Positions 42,989-55,905 of a DNA stretch of 64,000 bases are shown one piece after another; position 1 is the first letter of the stretch, and each line of letters opens with the position of its first letter. This stretch comes from Schistosoma mansoni (Eukaryota; Platyhelminthes; Trematoda; Strigeidida; Schistosomatidae): contig NC_031497.1 in NCBI RefSeq assembly GCF_000237925.1, positions 21,000,325-21,064,324 of the forward strand, in the 5' to 3' direction. Below the pieces are notes generated by a model. The model was not told the origin of the DNA and searched no databases. It saw only the letters and a program-made list of their open reading frames with translations. The translations under genes and the position numbers were made by a program.

Positions 42989-43315
42989 CATTCATCTAGT
43001 AGTTCGCAGAAAAACTAACATGGTCAGCATTATTCATAAATGTTCATTAAAGCATTTTTTTAAAATGGGTTATTTACTGCCACAAGTTAGTATTACTTTA
43101 TGTTAATATGATGATCTTTTAAAGCATTTAACAAATCTGTAGACTTTGACAAATAATGTTGTTTTGTACTGACTATATATGCCTTGCATATTTTAAGATT
43201 ACAAATATGGCGTAATGTAAAAAAAGCTTGGACCAGCTTGCCTGGCGAAATGTTGGATTTACTTTAAATTCATTCGCTGAGATTTGACAAATATATTATT
43301 CTTCCTATTTAACGG

Positions 43316-43382
43316 CTTACATCAACTCGGCGCCCAAATACTGATAAAACTATTCGCTCTAATTTAGACGAAAGTTCTTATA
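43316..43382. repeat. 70-bp motif U, copy 3
   Basis: CTTACATCAACTCGGCGCCC, AAACTATTCGCTCTAATTTA, GACGAAAGTTCTTATAC. Confidence 0.9.
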
Positions 43383-43957
43383 CCCAAAATAAATAGCTTT
43401 GTAAGTTTTCTACATAGATACTGACCTTATTACTTTTATGAAAGTGAAATACCTTCAGAATAAAAGTGAGAAACGGAAACAACTACTAACATGATTCCAG
43501 AATGCAACAGACTTTGTCTACTTTGCTTATAGAATATCGTTATTTGCTAATTGAATGATTGAAAAGTTTAATGAAAATAGATATTTATTCGATTATTCTT
43601 ATGTTGAATGGTTTCATAATTGTAGACACTTGATAATAATTTGTATATTTGATTTCGAAGAGATTCCTTTTCTTTATCTCACTATCATTATGAATGAAGA
43701 AATGAATAAGCTTAGTCATCCAGCGGTTAAATTTAAAAGAATATATTCTAGTAAAAGATCTTCTTTCGCAATATGTCATATGTCTATCCATTTGAGAAAA
43801 TTAAAAATGAAGTTATCACTATGTAGAAAGTAAATATTTTCAGTTACAAAGCTTCAAAGGTATTAACATTCTAAAATGCAATCTTATATTCACATAATAT
43901 GACATGATGATATAGTAAGTTTGATGATATAGTAAGTTTCAAAAAAAAGACTGTTTC

Positions 43958-43959
<2 letters not shown>

Positions 43960-43998
<39 letters not shown>
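43960..43998. repeat. AT microsatellite
   Basis: About 19 AT units. Confidence 0.95.
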
Positions 43999-44000
<2 letters not shown>

Positions 44001-45699
44001 CCAATAAATATACTCTATCTGGACCAGTTACAGTCTTCTGGTTTGCGAGTTATCAAAGGGACCAAGTCGTTTTCGGGCGCGCAATCTTATTGTAGTGGTG
44101 ATCATAGTCAATCGCGACTCGACGCCATCTACACATACATAGTCGTTTATTCTCGTTCTGTGTTCAAAAACATGCTTACTAAACTGTTTACGTATTTCGC
44201 GTTTCCTTCATTTCTATTCCCTTATTTTCTCCGTTTCCTTCTTCAAAATCAACTCAATATTCTTCTCAATTACACAGAACCTGATTTGTTATTATTCTAT
44301 TATCTCTTTTTTTCCTTTTTCTATCTTCCTTTTTATTCAAATATGGTAAACGTTGTGATAACATTATTGAAACTTTTGTATTATTGCATTTCTGAAGAAA
44401 CCCGAAATGGTCTCTTTACAACACTTATGTACCCATAAGATGTTTGTGAATATTAATAATCCTGAGAGATCCCATACTAAAGTGAGATGACTGTCCAATG
44501 CTTACATTTTCAAAGGTTCTCTAAGAGAGATTGGTTGGAGATTGCAATCTTAACAAACCATACTGGCGAATTCGGTTCTTCGAACTTCCAAACTTGTGGG
44601 CAAGTATTGACATTCACAAACGAACACTGACGTTAGAGTTACTTTTCTTGTTCGCAGCCTGGATTGTGAGGCGCAGGCCCACGAACAGATAAACAAAACA
44701 GAGAAGGGTATGCTGGAACATGGACATTTCACAGAACTAAAAATTTAAAATACGACTGAAAACTTTCGTATAAATTATCCTGGACTGTTTTTGATCAAGT
44801 CTAAAGACTCTACAAATATTCAGTGTTTGGCAACGCCTTCGAAGGATACTAACTCATTCAAATTAGAAGTCAGGGGTGAATGAACTTGAACACATATTTG
44901 GAAAGTTACCAATATGTTGAGAAGTGTCCGATTTAAGCTGGTTAGTACTTGCGATGGATGTGTAGTACGGCGTATACACCCGTGATCTGGTGCAGTCATG
45001 TGACCGAGCGCATTCAGCTAAGGTCTCTCCAGCTAAACTATTGAGGTTAGCATCAATGTTGAAGATTGAGTCAACGATTTATTTTAAAGATTTACTTACC
45101 GCTACCGTTTAAAAATCATCAATGCGAATAAGAGCACTCTTGTTTTTAGAATACACTCTTTAAAGAATTAAAATAACAATTTATGTTTTAATAATAGTAG
45201 CAATATGATAAGACATGGACACCATTCCGTATTTTGCGCCTAATATAGACTTTTACGGAACAATTGAGTCCCGGAAATTCTTCAGGAGACTGAACCCCTC
45301 CGACAGAGTTCAGAAAAATCTAGTGTCTGTAGTATCGGTTGATATATTAAGCCCATATGCCTTATTCTAACTTCTGGACAAGTAAATTCACCTATCCATC
45401 ATGAGTCATGTTTTCACCTTGTTCATTATTCACTTATTAAACCTGACCATTTTTATATGAGTGTAGGTGTGTGTACACTTCTTATCCTATTTATCACATG
45501 TCTGTCATTTATTCTTGTCTGACTATAAATGTTGATTAACTCTTGATTAAAGTGAGTTGACGTATCCGCCATCTCCAAAGCGTGTCATTTTTGTTCCGCT
45601 CGCTGATATTTACTCATGTGTTTATAACTTTCTAACCTGCGCCATTTGTCAATAAAACTGTAGCTGCCGCTTCTCTTTACCTTCTGACTTTATGCACCG
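43999..45699. other. Unassigned stretch before the decayed CR1-like LINE
   Basis: A 131-codon open stretch at 44043-44438 is largely hydrophobic, with no recognised family. The base composition is less A-rich than its surroundings, so part of this could be untranslated 5' sequence of the following LINE or another old element. Confidence 0.35.
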
Positions 45700-48600
45700 T
45701 TAAGATTTGTGTTATAACGGTTATCGAGGTGAATGATTAAGGAAGCACGGCACTACATGTCACTGACAAAAAAGTAGATCAGCTCAGGTGTTGTAGTGAA
45801 ATCAGCTAGTTGTTTGGCCGTATAGCCTTCTCTTAAGATTGTCCAAGCAGTCAGCATAGAGCACGAGAGTCTGAAACACATCTTAGCTGCCAAGCAAAAA
45901 AGACATCAATCTCAATGTGCCCGAAAACCTGAAGAAACGATCATTGCTCGCGATGATTCTTATAAAACCATGAACCTTAAAGACAGCCCTGACCTTCCCT
46001 TTAGTCTGTAGGACAAAAATGAAGGAATGCTCTAGGAAGAGTTGAAAAAGAAGCTCAAATTTCTCAAAATTAAGTTTCACTTGGGGGAAAGCTTCAAGCG
46101 CCGAAGTCAACCAAGTCTCCTTCGTGTAACGTTCACCAACATTGCCGACTTAGGGTATATTCTGCTGGCTAGTCATCTGCTGAAAATCAGAAAGGGGGTT
46201 AAAAATACTGCCTGATATACCATATTTTGAGCACAATCTCGTCAGGAACATCCCTGAGGAATCTCATGAGACGTTCTTTCGCTGAGGAAATATTGTGTAA
46301 GATGCCTTAGGAAAAATGGACCCTGACTGCACAAACTCTGATAGTTTAGAACGGAAATTCATACAACGGTCTCGGGAGCTCAAGAACATAATGACTTAAC
46401 AAATGGTGTGACTGATCAATAAGGAAAAGGATTCTATACGCTGGCAAATGAATACAACTTTTACATCCTCCTAAACGGCAGCTGCCACTCCCGCATGATG
46501 CAAGGATCAAGCGCGAAAGCAAGTTGGAGCCGAATATTCCACTCGTGGACTGTCAAGATAATGATAAAATGTGTAAGGGACAGGGGCTACCAACTCGGAA
46601 AACCCTATGTAGGTAGGTTACCTATCCGTTCACATAAGAATCATTCAGATAAACAGGACGAGGGATCTCACGCGTTTTAAAATAAAAGCAGAAACTGTCC
46701 ATACATGAATATTGCGAGTTTACCGAATAGAGTGGATGAGTAGCGTGAAATCAGTAATGCTAGTAACACCCACCTGATAGGAATATCTAAAGCATCCATA
46801 TCTTCTCGAAAGCCGGACCAGGGACTAGAAATACCAGGCAGGTCCTCGTTTTGCAACAACAGAAAAGCAGGAATGGGGGATAGGGCAACTCTCTAACTGA
46901 CATCTTGCGTGGTAGAACATCAAGTGTACACTCAAGAGTTTATCAGTCCTAATGAATCTGTATGATGCTTAGTAAGATTGTCTAACAACTCGAGTCGCCT
47001 ATCTGGCGTCATCTATAGGAAGCCCAGTGCTGAAATCGAGTTTGTAAATCGTATGCTGGGAGGATTATATTGCTCTACTCGTCTCGAAAACACTCATATC
47101 CTGATTCTAGGAGGCTTCAACCTCCCTAAAGCCAACTTCTCTGAATATTGGAAACACTTTGTGTTATAAAGCAACAAACTATTATCTTTTGAACTGATTT
47201 TTACTTGATCTATCCAGAAAGGATAGAATAACACTTATCTTTAGGCGCGCTGGATCGATTATTGAGGGAACAACTATTGGTTGAAAAACTGAGCGGTAAT
47301 ATCTGTTTAGAACCGTTATTTTCCCAATCACCTTGTTTTTATTTTAACTGGACGATAACGAGTGATTGAACTACGTAGACAGTTATTCTTCAGCCAAACC
47401 TTAGTTTTGGTCTTACAGTCAAAACAGTAGATCTCAAGTATTTATTCACTTCACTATTTCTTATAAGCATAATATTTCCTGTCATGTTACACTGAATGTT
47501 GGAAGGTTTTGCGTGTTTGAACAGGTAATCTCCCGCTTTATCATAGCTTGCACACGATCTAAATAAAGACCTATTCACTATTAGTCTGGTTTCTTCTATC
47601 AATAGAATGAGGGTTACCTACAGGCACGAAGTGATATGGGTTTTCTTACTGCACATGATGCTATGTGCTACAAAACAGTCTGTACCGCAAACAGTCCCTC
47701 AAAACTACGAGAAAACTACAGTTATCAAGAATCGTACTCTTCGTTTGCTAAGTCGCTAAAACACTATTGGGAGGAATACAATCGAACTGTCAACAACAGC
47801 ACATATAGGCAATTCAAACATTCAAGGGACCAATGCGCAGAGGCAATAAGAGAAAACAGGCTTTCGTACCGGATAAAGCTTGTCGATAAGTTTGTCTGAA
47901 TTCTGGAAATTTTATTCTGTCATACGGCTTCTATTTGACAAGCCGAAAATGGAGTTCCCCAACTGCTAGATCCTAATGGCCCAACCAACAATGATGGTGA
48001 CGTCGCTAACCTTCCGGCTGAACAGTACTTTCGAACGGTTCAACTGGCCCACACTAAGTATATTGATGAGGGCTACATCCGCAACTGCACAGGACTTTCA
48101 GAATTGAACCTGAGAGTTGACTTGGTGTACCGGGGACAACAGCAATAAAGAAAGACACTTCTGGTCCGGATATGGACCACTCTACTATACTGAGGGAAGC
48201 AGCTTCAATCTTGGCAACATCGCTTAGCGTGTTATTCTCACATTCTCTAAGCCTAGGCACATTACCGGAAATTTGGAAGCTGACTCACACCACATCAGTT
48301 TTCAGTGAAGGTCGACACAGCGAAACCTCAAGTTATCGACCGACAGCACTTCTATCTGTACCCTCAAAAATTATGGAGTCTCTGATATGCGACAGTATAT
48401 ATGACAATTTATCACCCATAAACTTCATTTCACGCCAACAAAATGATTTCAGAAAAAGTCACTATTGTATAGTCAACCTGCTGACTACGGTGTACAGATG
48501 GACAACTATCCTTGATCTCAAGGGGAAGGTTGATGTCATTCACCTTGACTTCTCAAAAGCTTTTGAAAGGGTCAACCATATATGTCTTATCAATGAGCCC

Positions 48601-49310
48601 AGACGATTAATAGTCAAACCACCTCTAATTGACTGACTCACTTCACATTTTGAGGTCAGGGTTAACTGCACTTTCTCTCAGGCTATGGAATGCCCTAGTG
48701 GGGTCCTCCAGTATTCTTCTCTTGATTTATATAAACGATCTTCCACAACGGGTATCGTCAGAATTATTACTTTTTGCTAATAATGTGGAACTCTGGAGAG
48801 AGATACCCAACCAAGAGGATATACTGGCGCTTCGGAAGGATCTGACTCGACTTCAAAGTTGGGCAAACAACAACATTTAACACCTCGAAGTGTGAAGTAG
48901 TCCATTTGAGACAATATACGGACTGCGAATATATCTCAGATAACTCATCGGAAGTTGAAAAAGACCTAGAAGTGTTATTGCCCTATGAAGTCTTTTGCTA
49001 AGTGCGACAAAAATACTTTAGAGGTGACCTTCTGGTGACTTACGACATCCTTAATACCTCTAGGCGTCCTCTTAAACACCTACTAAGGCTTAGTCTCAAC
49101 ACGAACCTTAGGGGGTAACACCTAGAAACTGGAGATACAACATAACGGAACGAACTGTTTACACACCTTCTACTCCTCAAGAGTAGTCAAATTCTAGAAC
49201 TTGCTGCCGGATGAGCTAGACAAAGCTACTTCTCATGGGTCCTTTAAGGAGAAATTTGACATATTCTTAAGGACAAAAGACAGTATCTCGCTAACTTACT
49301 AATTCTCTTT
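45700..49310 (+). mobile_element. Decayed CR1-like LINE
   Basis: Pieces of both halves of a CR1-type ORF2 occur in order in several frames: endonuclease text (RLSGVIYRKPSAEIEF, HILILGGFNLPKANF), the linker (RQFKHSRDQCAEAIRENRLS), and reverse transcriptase text (SSYRPTALLSVPSKIMESLI, VIHLDFSKAFERVNH, LIYINDLPQR). Motif C is altered (LLFANNVELW). A different subfamily from the copy at 50733-54623 and clearly old. The left border is a guess. Confidence 0.8.
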
Positions 49311-50580
49311 TATTGTTTAATATACCTAGGTTCTTACATGAAGGTATCGGTGATCCACTTCTACTAGGTAAGGAAACCCGTTAAGTGAAGACTTCTTCTA
49401 TATCATCCAAAACCATTTGAACCAATTGAAGTTTTAAATGATGAAAGACTTTATAAAGTTATGCGAGGCCAACTTGATACTTCGTCTTGACCTTGTAGGT
49501 CAAATGTAGTATAAGCGTCTTGGTTGTTATGGATCTAATTGAGACAAATAACTTCTTTATAATCGTCAATGGAAGTCAAGCATTATATTGTGATCGCCTT
49601 GTTGGAAAGCTTACCATAAGACACGGTAAGTACAATTAGGCAAAATTAAAAGATATCACTTAAATAATGTTACACAACGTTGAATGGACTATTAGTTCAT
49701 TTTCAATCATTAATGCTTGTGGAGAATTGTTATATTTGAACAGCTACTGCTCTTTATCGTAGTATTTCGTTTTTTATTGCCACTAGTGCTCGAACATGTG
49801 TCCTGTATGTGATCAGGCTTACGGTTACCTTCTAGTACAAATGCAATGTACGGAGGTTCCTCCCAGTCCTATAACGTTCTAGGATTGAGGGGATTTTCTC
49901 TACATTGATAACTTTATGACTACTAATGACCATATAAATTCAATTCGTGGTTCTGTTTCCCAGTTATGATATGCAACTCGCTTATATGAAGCATTTTACT
50001 AGCTAAGTAATTTGAGTAAATGATATCTTCCGCTTCGTATACGATGAAACTCAACAAAATTTAGGAGGATATTCGACAAACTGAAAAGTCAAGCCAACAT
50101 TGTTTAAGTAAAAAAATGATACTTTTTCGTCTCTTTGGATTCCTTAATTAGGCCTCCGTCTTTATATTTTTCCACAATAGTAGATTATCTAATTGAGTTG
50201 TTCTTACCACAAGCCTCAGTAAAAACTCACTATTAATCAAAAGAGGCAGTCACCAGTGAGTTTAGTGATAACTGTATATTTTATTATAATTTGATTTCAA
50301 AGACGGGTGGATTTATGTAGAGCCATATATCTGACCTCAATATTCCAGTCATAGTTGTTCGTTTCATGCTACCATTGAACCAAATTGCTAGTGATCACGA
50401 ATTAGTGACGTTTCTTTCGAATATTTTGAGTCCCATCCATATTGTCTCACCATTATATTACTATATAGCTGACACGTGTCTTTCAACTTGTCGGTATCAC
50501 AAGCACTTCTTAAGCTTTTTAATACCTGAAAAATTGACTAACCAGCTTCTAAAACCAGTGAGGTAGTTTTCTATGGAAGG
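49311..50580. other. Intergenic stretch, unassigned
   Basis: No gene recognised. The short frame at 50366-50566 has no family. Confidence 0.4.
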
Positions 50581-50732
50581 GAAGTGCGTTAATCGGGTGC
50601 TGATGTACAAAATGAAAATGAATGCTTCACAGTTAAGCTATCTTGTTTAGAAAACACATCACAAAAGCATCCCCCAAGCTGCAAAGCTCGTTCAGTCTTC
50701 AGTAATAAGGATAGGAGGTCTAGTGACCTATT

Positions 50733-53609
50733 TTAATCCTTGCAGTTTGTTACACTGTGGAGGTCCAATCTCGTCTTGAATATATCAACAGAAGGTGCTG
50801 ATATTACGTGTTCTGGTAGAGAATTCCAGTAATTCACTACTTGGTGCGAGAAACGAAACTCCAGACGTAGACGATTTGATCTCGGTTTTTGGACATTCTT
50901 TGAATGTCCTCTCAAATGACCAGCCCTAGACGGGAGGAAAAGATAGGACATGTTAGTGCCAAGGTCATCGTTCAGGATACGATATGCCAATATTAGATCA
51001 CCCCGTATTCGCCGGTAAGATAACGGAAATAAGTTGAAGTGTCTCAGTCTGTCTTCATAAGATAGGCCAGATAGGCCTTTTACCATTTTTGTCCCGCGGC
51101 GTTGGACTCGTTCCAACATATCCGCCTCATATTTGAAACAAGGACTCGCTGCTTGAATCCCATATTCCAAATGTGGCCGTACGAAAGTTGGGTATAATAA
51201 TCTAAACATTTCCCCATCCAGATACCGGAAAGATCTACGAATAGACCATAATACCCTATAGCCTTTTACAGCAGCAGCCTTACAGTGACTGGTTGTTTTG
51301 AGATCATTACTTAGTATGACTCCTAAATCTTTATAGTTTCTTACTTTGGGCAACACTAGTCCACATATTGTGTAGTGATACGAATCATCGTAGTTATTTA
51401 ATTGCATAACTACACTTTTATTAGGGTTTACTTCTAGTGACCACCCGTTCATCCATGCCACTAATGAGTTAAGATCTTCCTGTAAAACTATTCTGTCTAA
51501 CATGCTATATATGGGTCTCCAAATCTTAATGTCATCGGCGAATAGTAGGACGGATGACTTAGCTATAGCTGGTAATTCACTTATATAAAGTAAAAAGAGA
51601 AGAGGACCTAAAATTGTGCCTTGGGGGACGCCACTTTTTACTAGTTCCCACGATGAGAGAGCCCCATTTACTCTTACCCTTTGTCTCCTTCCATGAAGAA
51701 AGTCACTTATCCAGTCTATGACTGCATAATGAATTCCAAAACTTTCCAGTTTTAATTTAAGACCAGAATGGGAAACCTTATCAAAGGCTTTATTTAGATC
51801 TATGAAAATGACATCTACAGGAATATTGCGATCTTTTGCCTCAGCCCAATCTTCTCTTGCAATGAGAAGATTTGTCAAACATGATAGACCTTTTCGAAAA
51901 CCATGTTGTTCCTTGGACAAAAGATCATGTCTTTCCACGTAGTTTATAACAGCCATTCTAATAATTTTTTCCATTAGTTTTACAACTGCACTAGTTAAGC
52001 TGACGGGTCGATAGTTACTAACTAAATCCCTACTCCCAGCCTTATACACCGGACTGATTATTGCGTCTTTCCAGTCTCTGGGCAATCTGGACTGCCGCAG
52101 GGACATATCAAACAGTATCGCTAAGGGTTCAGCAATAACATCTGAAAGGGCTTTCATAATCCGAGGATGAATATCATCAGGACCATTAGACTTATCAGGT
52201 TTGAGATGCTGAAGTAGCCTTAAAATAGTTTCTTTCTTAATAACTACAGGGTCCATCAACAAGTCGCCACAATCACAATGAATAGGTGATCGTTCCTCAT
52301 TATTGGTAGAAAAAACTTTACTGAAATATTCCGAAAAAGCGGAAGCTTTTTCGGTATCATTTCTTGCCAAACTTAACGGATTTTCTTGTATCAAAAGTGA
52401 TGGTATTCCATCACTTCTCTGAGTTCGCCTCTTTATATACGAGAATAACCGTTTTGTACTATGTTTGCAATCCCTAACCAATTGTTTTTCGTATGACCGT
52501 CTAGTCCTACTAATTAACGCTTTACAAGTATTTCTAATCTTACAATAACTGGATCTGTACTGTTCTAAGCCAGTAGAGATGAACATGTTCCAGTGCTTTT
52601 TCCTACGCCTAAGAAGTTTCTTAACTTCTTTATTTATCCACGGTGGACTATTGTTCGGTCTACGTGGTACCAAGTATGGTATGAACGGGGACGTGACTGC
52701 ACTAAACTTGCCTTTAAATACAGACCACGCCTCGTCAACTGATGAGCTAGTATCTACTGACCAATCTATCTTAGCAGCACAATCCTGAATGGCTGGTATG
52801 TTAGCTCTCCATATGTTCGGGCGAGGCTTAATCTGATCGTATATCATGTCGCTAGCTCTAAACGTGAATGATAAAACAGCGTGATCGCTATTTACTAACG
52901 GGGGAAGAATATTTAGGTTGGCAATATCCTCAGTCTCATGGGTAATTACCAAGTCCAACATAGAAGAACCTTGGTTTACACCAAAACGTGTAGGTTTGGA
53001 TACATGCTGTACTAATGCATGTTCCATTACTGTTTCCAAGAGCCTGCTATCAAATGAGTTTATAGAGCATTTCGTGGTCATCTCAGTCCAACTAATGTCA
53101 GGTGCATTAAAGTCTCCTAATATCAAGCATCTGTTATTTGCACTCCATAGCCGAATGTGCTCTAAAATAAAGTCATCAGCTAAGCAGATTGGGTTGCGAT
53201 AGATGACACCGAGTGCAAATGTACAACATCTGACAGTGAGCTCACAGCTAATGACTTCACTAGTTCCACTATCATGGGATTCGCAGACAGAGAAGCGGAT
53301 ATTTATACTATTGGCTATATATAGAAGGACGCCACCTTCTTTCCTGCATCTATGTCTATCACTTCTTAAACAATGATATCCGGATAATTCTGGGGTGATA
53401 TCGAAGTCATGGACTAACCAAGTTTCCGTCACAGCTACAATGAGTGGCCTTAATTTGTCCACTAATGCTCCTAGCTCGTAGAATTTATGTCTTAGACTAC
53501 GGGCGTTGGCATATAAAACTCCTAGGGAGAACGACCTATCCACACAGGCCTTGGTAGCATTCGCTTCCAAGACCTGACTGTTCGAAAACCCACTAATCGG
53601 AGATTTTCT
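50733..53609 (-). CDS. CR1-like LINE ORF2: endonuclease and reverse transcriptase
   Basis: About 945 residues from the first TTG (53570), open up to 53609. The endonuclease shows LGVLYANARSLRHK, VTETWL, LILGDFNAPDISW, SMLDLVITHE and NSDHAVLSF. The reverse transcriptase shows NYRPVSLTSAVVKLMEKII, EQHGFRKGLSC, DVIFIDLNKAFDKVSH (motif A), GVPQGTILGPLLFLLY (motif B) and LLFADDIKIW (motif C intact). No ATG lies before the endonuclease, and the frame overlaps ORF1 by 88 nt, so it is likely translated by reinitiation or frameshifting. All catalytic residues I can check are present. Confidence 0.92.
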   Translation of the reverse strand, partial: RKSPISGFSNSQVLEANATKACVDRSFSLGVLYANARSLRHKFYELGALVDKLRPLIVAVTETWLVHDFDITPELSGYHCLRSDRHRCRKEGGVLLYIANSINIRFSVCESHDSGTSEVISCELTVRCCTFALGVIYRNPICLADDFILEHIRLWSANNRCLILGDFNAPDISWTEMTTKCSINSFDSRLLETVMEHALVQHVSKPTRFGVNQGSSMLDLVITHETEDIANLNILPPLVNSDHAVLSFTFRASDMIYDQIKPRPNIWRANIPAIQDCAAKIDWSVDTSSSVDEAWSVFKGKFSAVTSPFIPYLVPRRPNNSPPWINKEVKKLLRRRKKHWNMFISTGLEQYRSSYCKIRNTCKALISRTRRSYEKQLVRDCKHSTKRLFSYIKRRTQRSDGIPSLLIQENPLSLARNDTEKASAFSEYFSKVFSTNNEERSPIHCDCGDLLMDPVVIKKETILRLLQHLKPDKSNGPDDIHPRIMKALSDVIAEPLAILFDMSLRQSRLPRDWKDAIISPVYKAGSRDLVSNYRPVSLTSAVVKLMEKIIRMAVINYVERHDLLSKEQHGFRKGLSCLTNLLIAREDWAEAKDRNIPVDVIFIDLNKAFDKVSHSGLKLKLESFGIHYAVIDWISDFLHGRRQRVRVNGALSSWELVKSGVPQGTILGPLLFLLYISELPAIAKSSVLLFADDIKIWRPIYSMLDRIVLQEDLNSLVAWMNGWSLEVNPNKSVVMQLNNYDDSYHYTICGLVLPKVRNYKDLGVILSNDLKTTSHCKAAAVKGYRVLWSIRRSFRYLDGEMFRLLYPTFVRPHLEYGIQAASPCFKYEADMLERVQRRGTKMVKGLSGLSYEDRLRHFNLFPLSYRRIRGDLILAYRILNDDLGTNMSYLFLPSRAGHLRGHSKNVQKPRSNRLRLEFRFSHQVVNYWNSLPEHVISAPSVDIFKTRLDLHSVTNCKD

Positions 53610-54623
53610 TCACCGTTTTGTCGACGGGTTTCTAGTTCAGCTAGTGCCGTCTTCCTTTTTATTCTATCTTCAAGAGACACATCCGGTGTAATTCGAATGT
53701 CAGAGTTGTTGTGACTTCGAGCGTTACTTAACAGAAGATCACGTTGTTTCTCCGACCCTAAGATTACCTTAAGGAGTCTACACGGTCGGGGTAGAACACT
53801 GTCATCGGCCCTTTTACCTATTCTAACTAATTTTTTGACCTGAACACCTTTAGTGTTATCTGGTAATATGCTATGGATATATTCTCCGAGCCTCTCTAAG
53901 TCATGGGTGTGTCTAACCTTAGGATCTGGATCGTTAGACTCTGGCAATTTACTCACAATAATATTCGATGATATTAAATTCCTCTCAGTCGCACTAGGAT
54001 GATGTTCTGCCGTTCTATCAGAGTGCGATAGTGCATTGAGTGACTCAAACTGCGAGTTCCTCAATGACTTGTCAACCAAGTGTGCTTTATCTTTAGCTTT
54101 TTTTTCCTTTTCTTTTCGTCCTTACTGTGGTCCATTTTTCGTCATTCAGGACAGCTGCATCGGGACTATTGGGGACGGTGACGGTTCTATCCGGGTCCTC
54201 AATTTCTACTGCAGATGCATGATTACTCATGTCAATACCATGTGGTGATTTACTCCTCGTTGGTTGTAACGGAAGTTTCACTTCGTCATTAATTAGAGTA
54301 GGTTGTTCAGCGCGTTTTGTAACAGCACTTACAACACTGACACAGTCTTCACTGTCAGTACTTGCGTTACTAGCGCACCCACTATCGTTCTTTTTACAGG
54401 CTAGAGCCAATAGGCTCATAGCCTCCTGGTTTAATATCGTCTTGTTAGTACAGCAGAACATACAAAGCCCGTTCGAGTTAGGCTTAGAGCATCTTTTGTA
54501 TGCAGCTGGACTGAGACGGGTACACATCTTGTGGAACCACTTTCTGCATTCATCACACTGCATCCCTTCATCTACAGGGAACAAACAGTTCGGCTGTCCA
54601 CATTTGAATGCACTGCCAACCAT
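53522..54623 (-). CDS. CR1-like LINE ORF1 with PHD finger (frameshifted)
   Basis: The likely start is the ATG at 54623 (MVGSAFKCGQPNC). A PHD-type zinc finger follows at once: CGQPNC, MQCDEC, WFHKMC and GLCMFCC give the C4HC3 pattern. A Ser-rich linker follows to RTKRKGKKS, where a stop comes right after a run of eight A. One frame over, the text continues KAKDKAHLVDKSLRNSQ and on to 53522 with the basic and acidic stretch IVSKLPESNDPDPKVRHTHD and a C-terminal RRQNGEENLRLVGFRTVRSW. The protein binds element RNA in related LINEs. A one-base change in the A run, a sequencing error, or slippage during expression could each explain the break. Confidence 0.85.
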
Positions 54624-54760
54624 TGTAATCAGATTAGGTTTAAAACACAATATGATCACAATAATAACACAAGTGTCAGAGTATATGCAAAAGAAGGAAC
54701 CACGAGACAAAGTTTTCAATAAAATTTCGAACCTTAACTGAATAAATTCAAGTTAAAGTA

Positions 54761-55905
54761 GACCAAGAATGCTTTTGATGCAACAAATACACAAAAGCAA
54801 CGATAATCACAACAAGTACGAAAGTCACTGCCCTTTTGTTATAGTTTTTCAGCCAATATTTCTCAAAATTTTAATGCACCATAGAAATATTCCTCAATCT
54901 ATGAAGTTGGTTTTTACTTCTCATTCTATGCTATCTACTTTTATTCTTTTATATAATAGGTATGGCAGGTAATCTTAGAAACTAACGTTGGTGTGCCCAG
55001 TTAATCACTGTTTCACCTCACATTGTGATTTTTGAACATTTGGCAAACTTCTGTAGTTTCTTTCTTTGTAGATGATTGTTCAAATTGTTGTATCAATGAA
55101 ATTCGTTAAACTTTCTATAATCATGACCATTTCGAAAAACTAAAAGCTTAGGAAAGCCGGAAAATCACGTGCATGGACTAGGCTTCAAATGTAACCGCAC
55201 GTGCATAGGTTTACGTACAGGGCTTTAGCCCACATTGAGCACTAGTAGTACTACCTAGTTGACCAAACCATAAATGTTAATACGTTTCAACCTGTGACTT
55301 AGTAGTTGGAACTTGAATGTTTTAACCACTAAGACACTTTCCCCCGTATATACATGACACAGGAAGTGCTACAATCAACAGTTTGTTCTTTATGCAGTAA
55401 TGAACTAACTAGTTTGAGTGGGATAGTGAGATGCTTCGACGTATGGCTGAACTTTGAATCAAATAGTTCCTGAAACAAGGGTATCAATAAGCGCCATAAA
55501 AGTGTAAATAATCATTTGTTCTAGCCTTTGTTCACCTGATCTATTGTAAACACAAAAGAATCAATTTGGAACCGAGGAAACCTTTTATAGATTGTACCAG
55601 CTTAGTGTTTTATTTTTAAATAGGTAATTTGTAGTAGTTGCAAGGAATCACATAAAATGAAACACCGTTTACGTTGTCAAAATAGGAGATTCCCTCTCTA
55701 TAGTTATGTTTTTATTTAAATGAATAGCCTTTATTTGCAGTTTTAGAAAATATTTATCCAACAGTTCTGTTCATTGTCTGTCTGATGAATATTCACAGTA
55801 ATAAATTGGATTTCGTTGGTTTATGTATTCGATAATTTAATTTAATAAGAAAGCTGTCAGGATGTTTATTTCCCCTATTTAAAAAAATTACTATATATTT
55901 CCCAG
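54761..55905. other. Stretch before the INPP5F-like exons
   Basis: The first exon of the INPP5F-like gene may be here, but I could not identify it. The rest is A/T-rich intron or intergenic sequence. Confidence 0.35.

Larger units (their letters stand above)
42446..43958. other. Intergenic stretch with two 70-bp motif copies
   Basis: A/T-rich. The 92-codon frame at 43555-43833 has no recognised family. Motif U occurs at 42923 and 43316. Confidence 0.45.
50581..54760 (-). mobile_element. Near full-length CR1-like LINE
   Basis: Two open reading frames in CR1 order: a PHD-finger ORF1 (54623-53522, one frameshift) and an endonuclease/reverse-transcriptase ORF2 (53609-50733). The outer limits are approximate because no target duplication was found. 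No poly(A); CR1-like elements usually lack it. Confidence 0.85.

Noticed and set aside
44043-44438. 131-codon hydrophobic frame as a membrane protein gene
   Set aside because: Composition is explained by T-rich DNA; no splice signals, no family, and it sits between an AT run and a decayed LINE.
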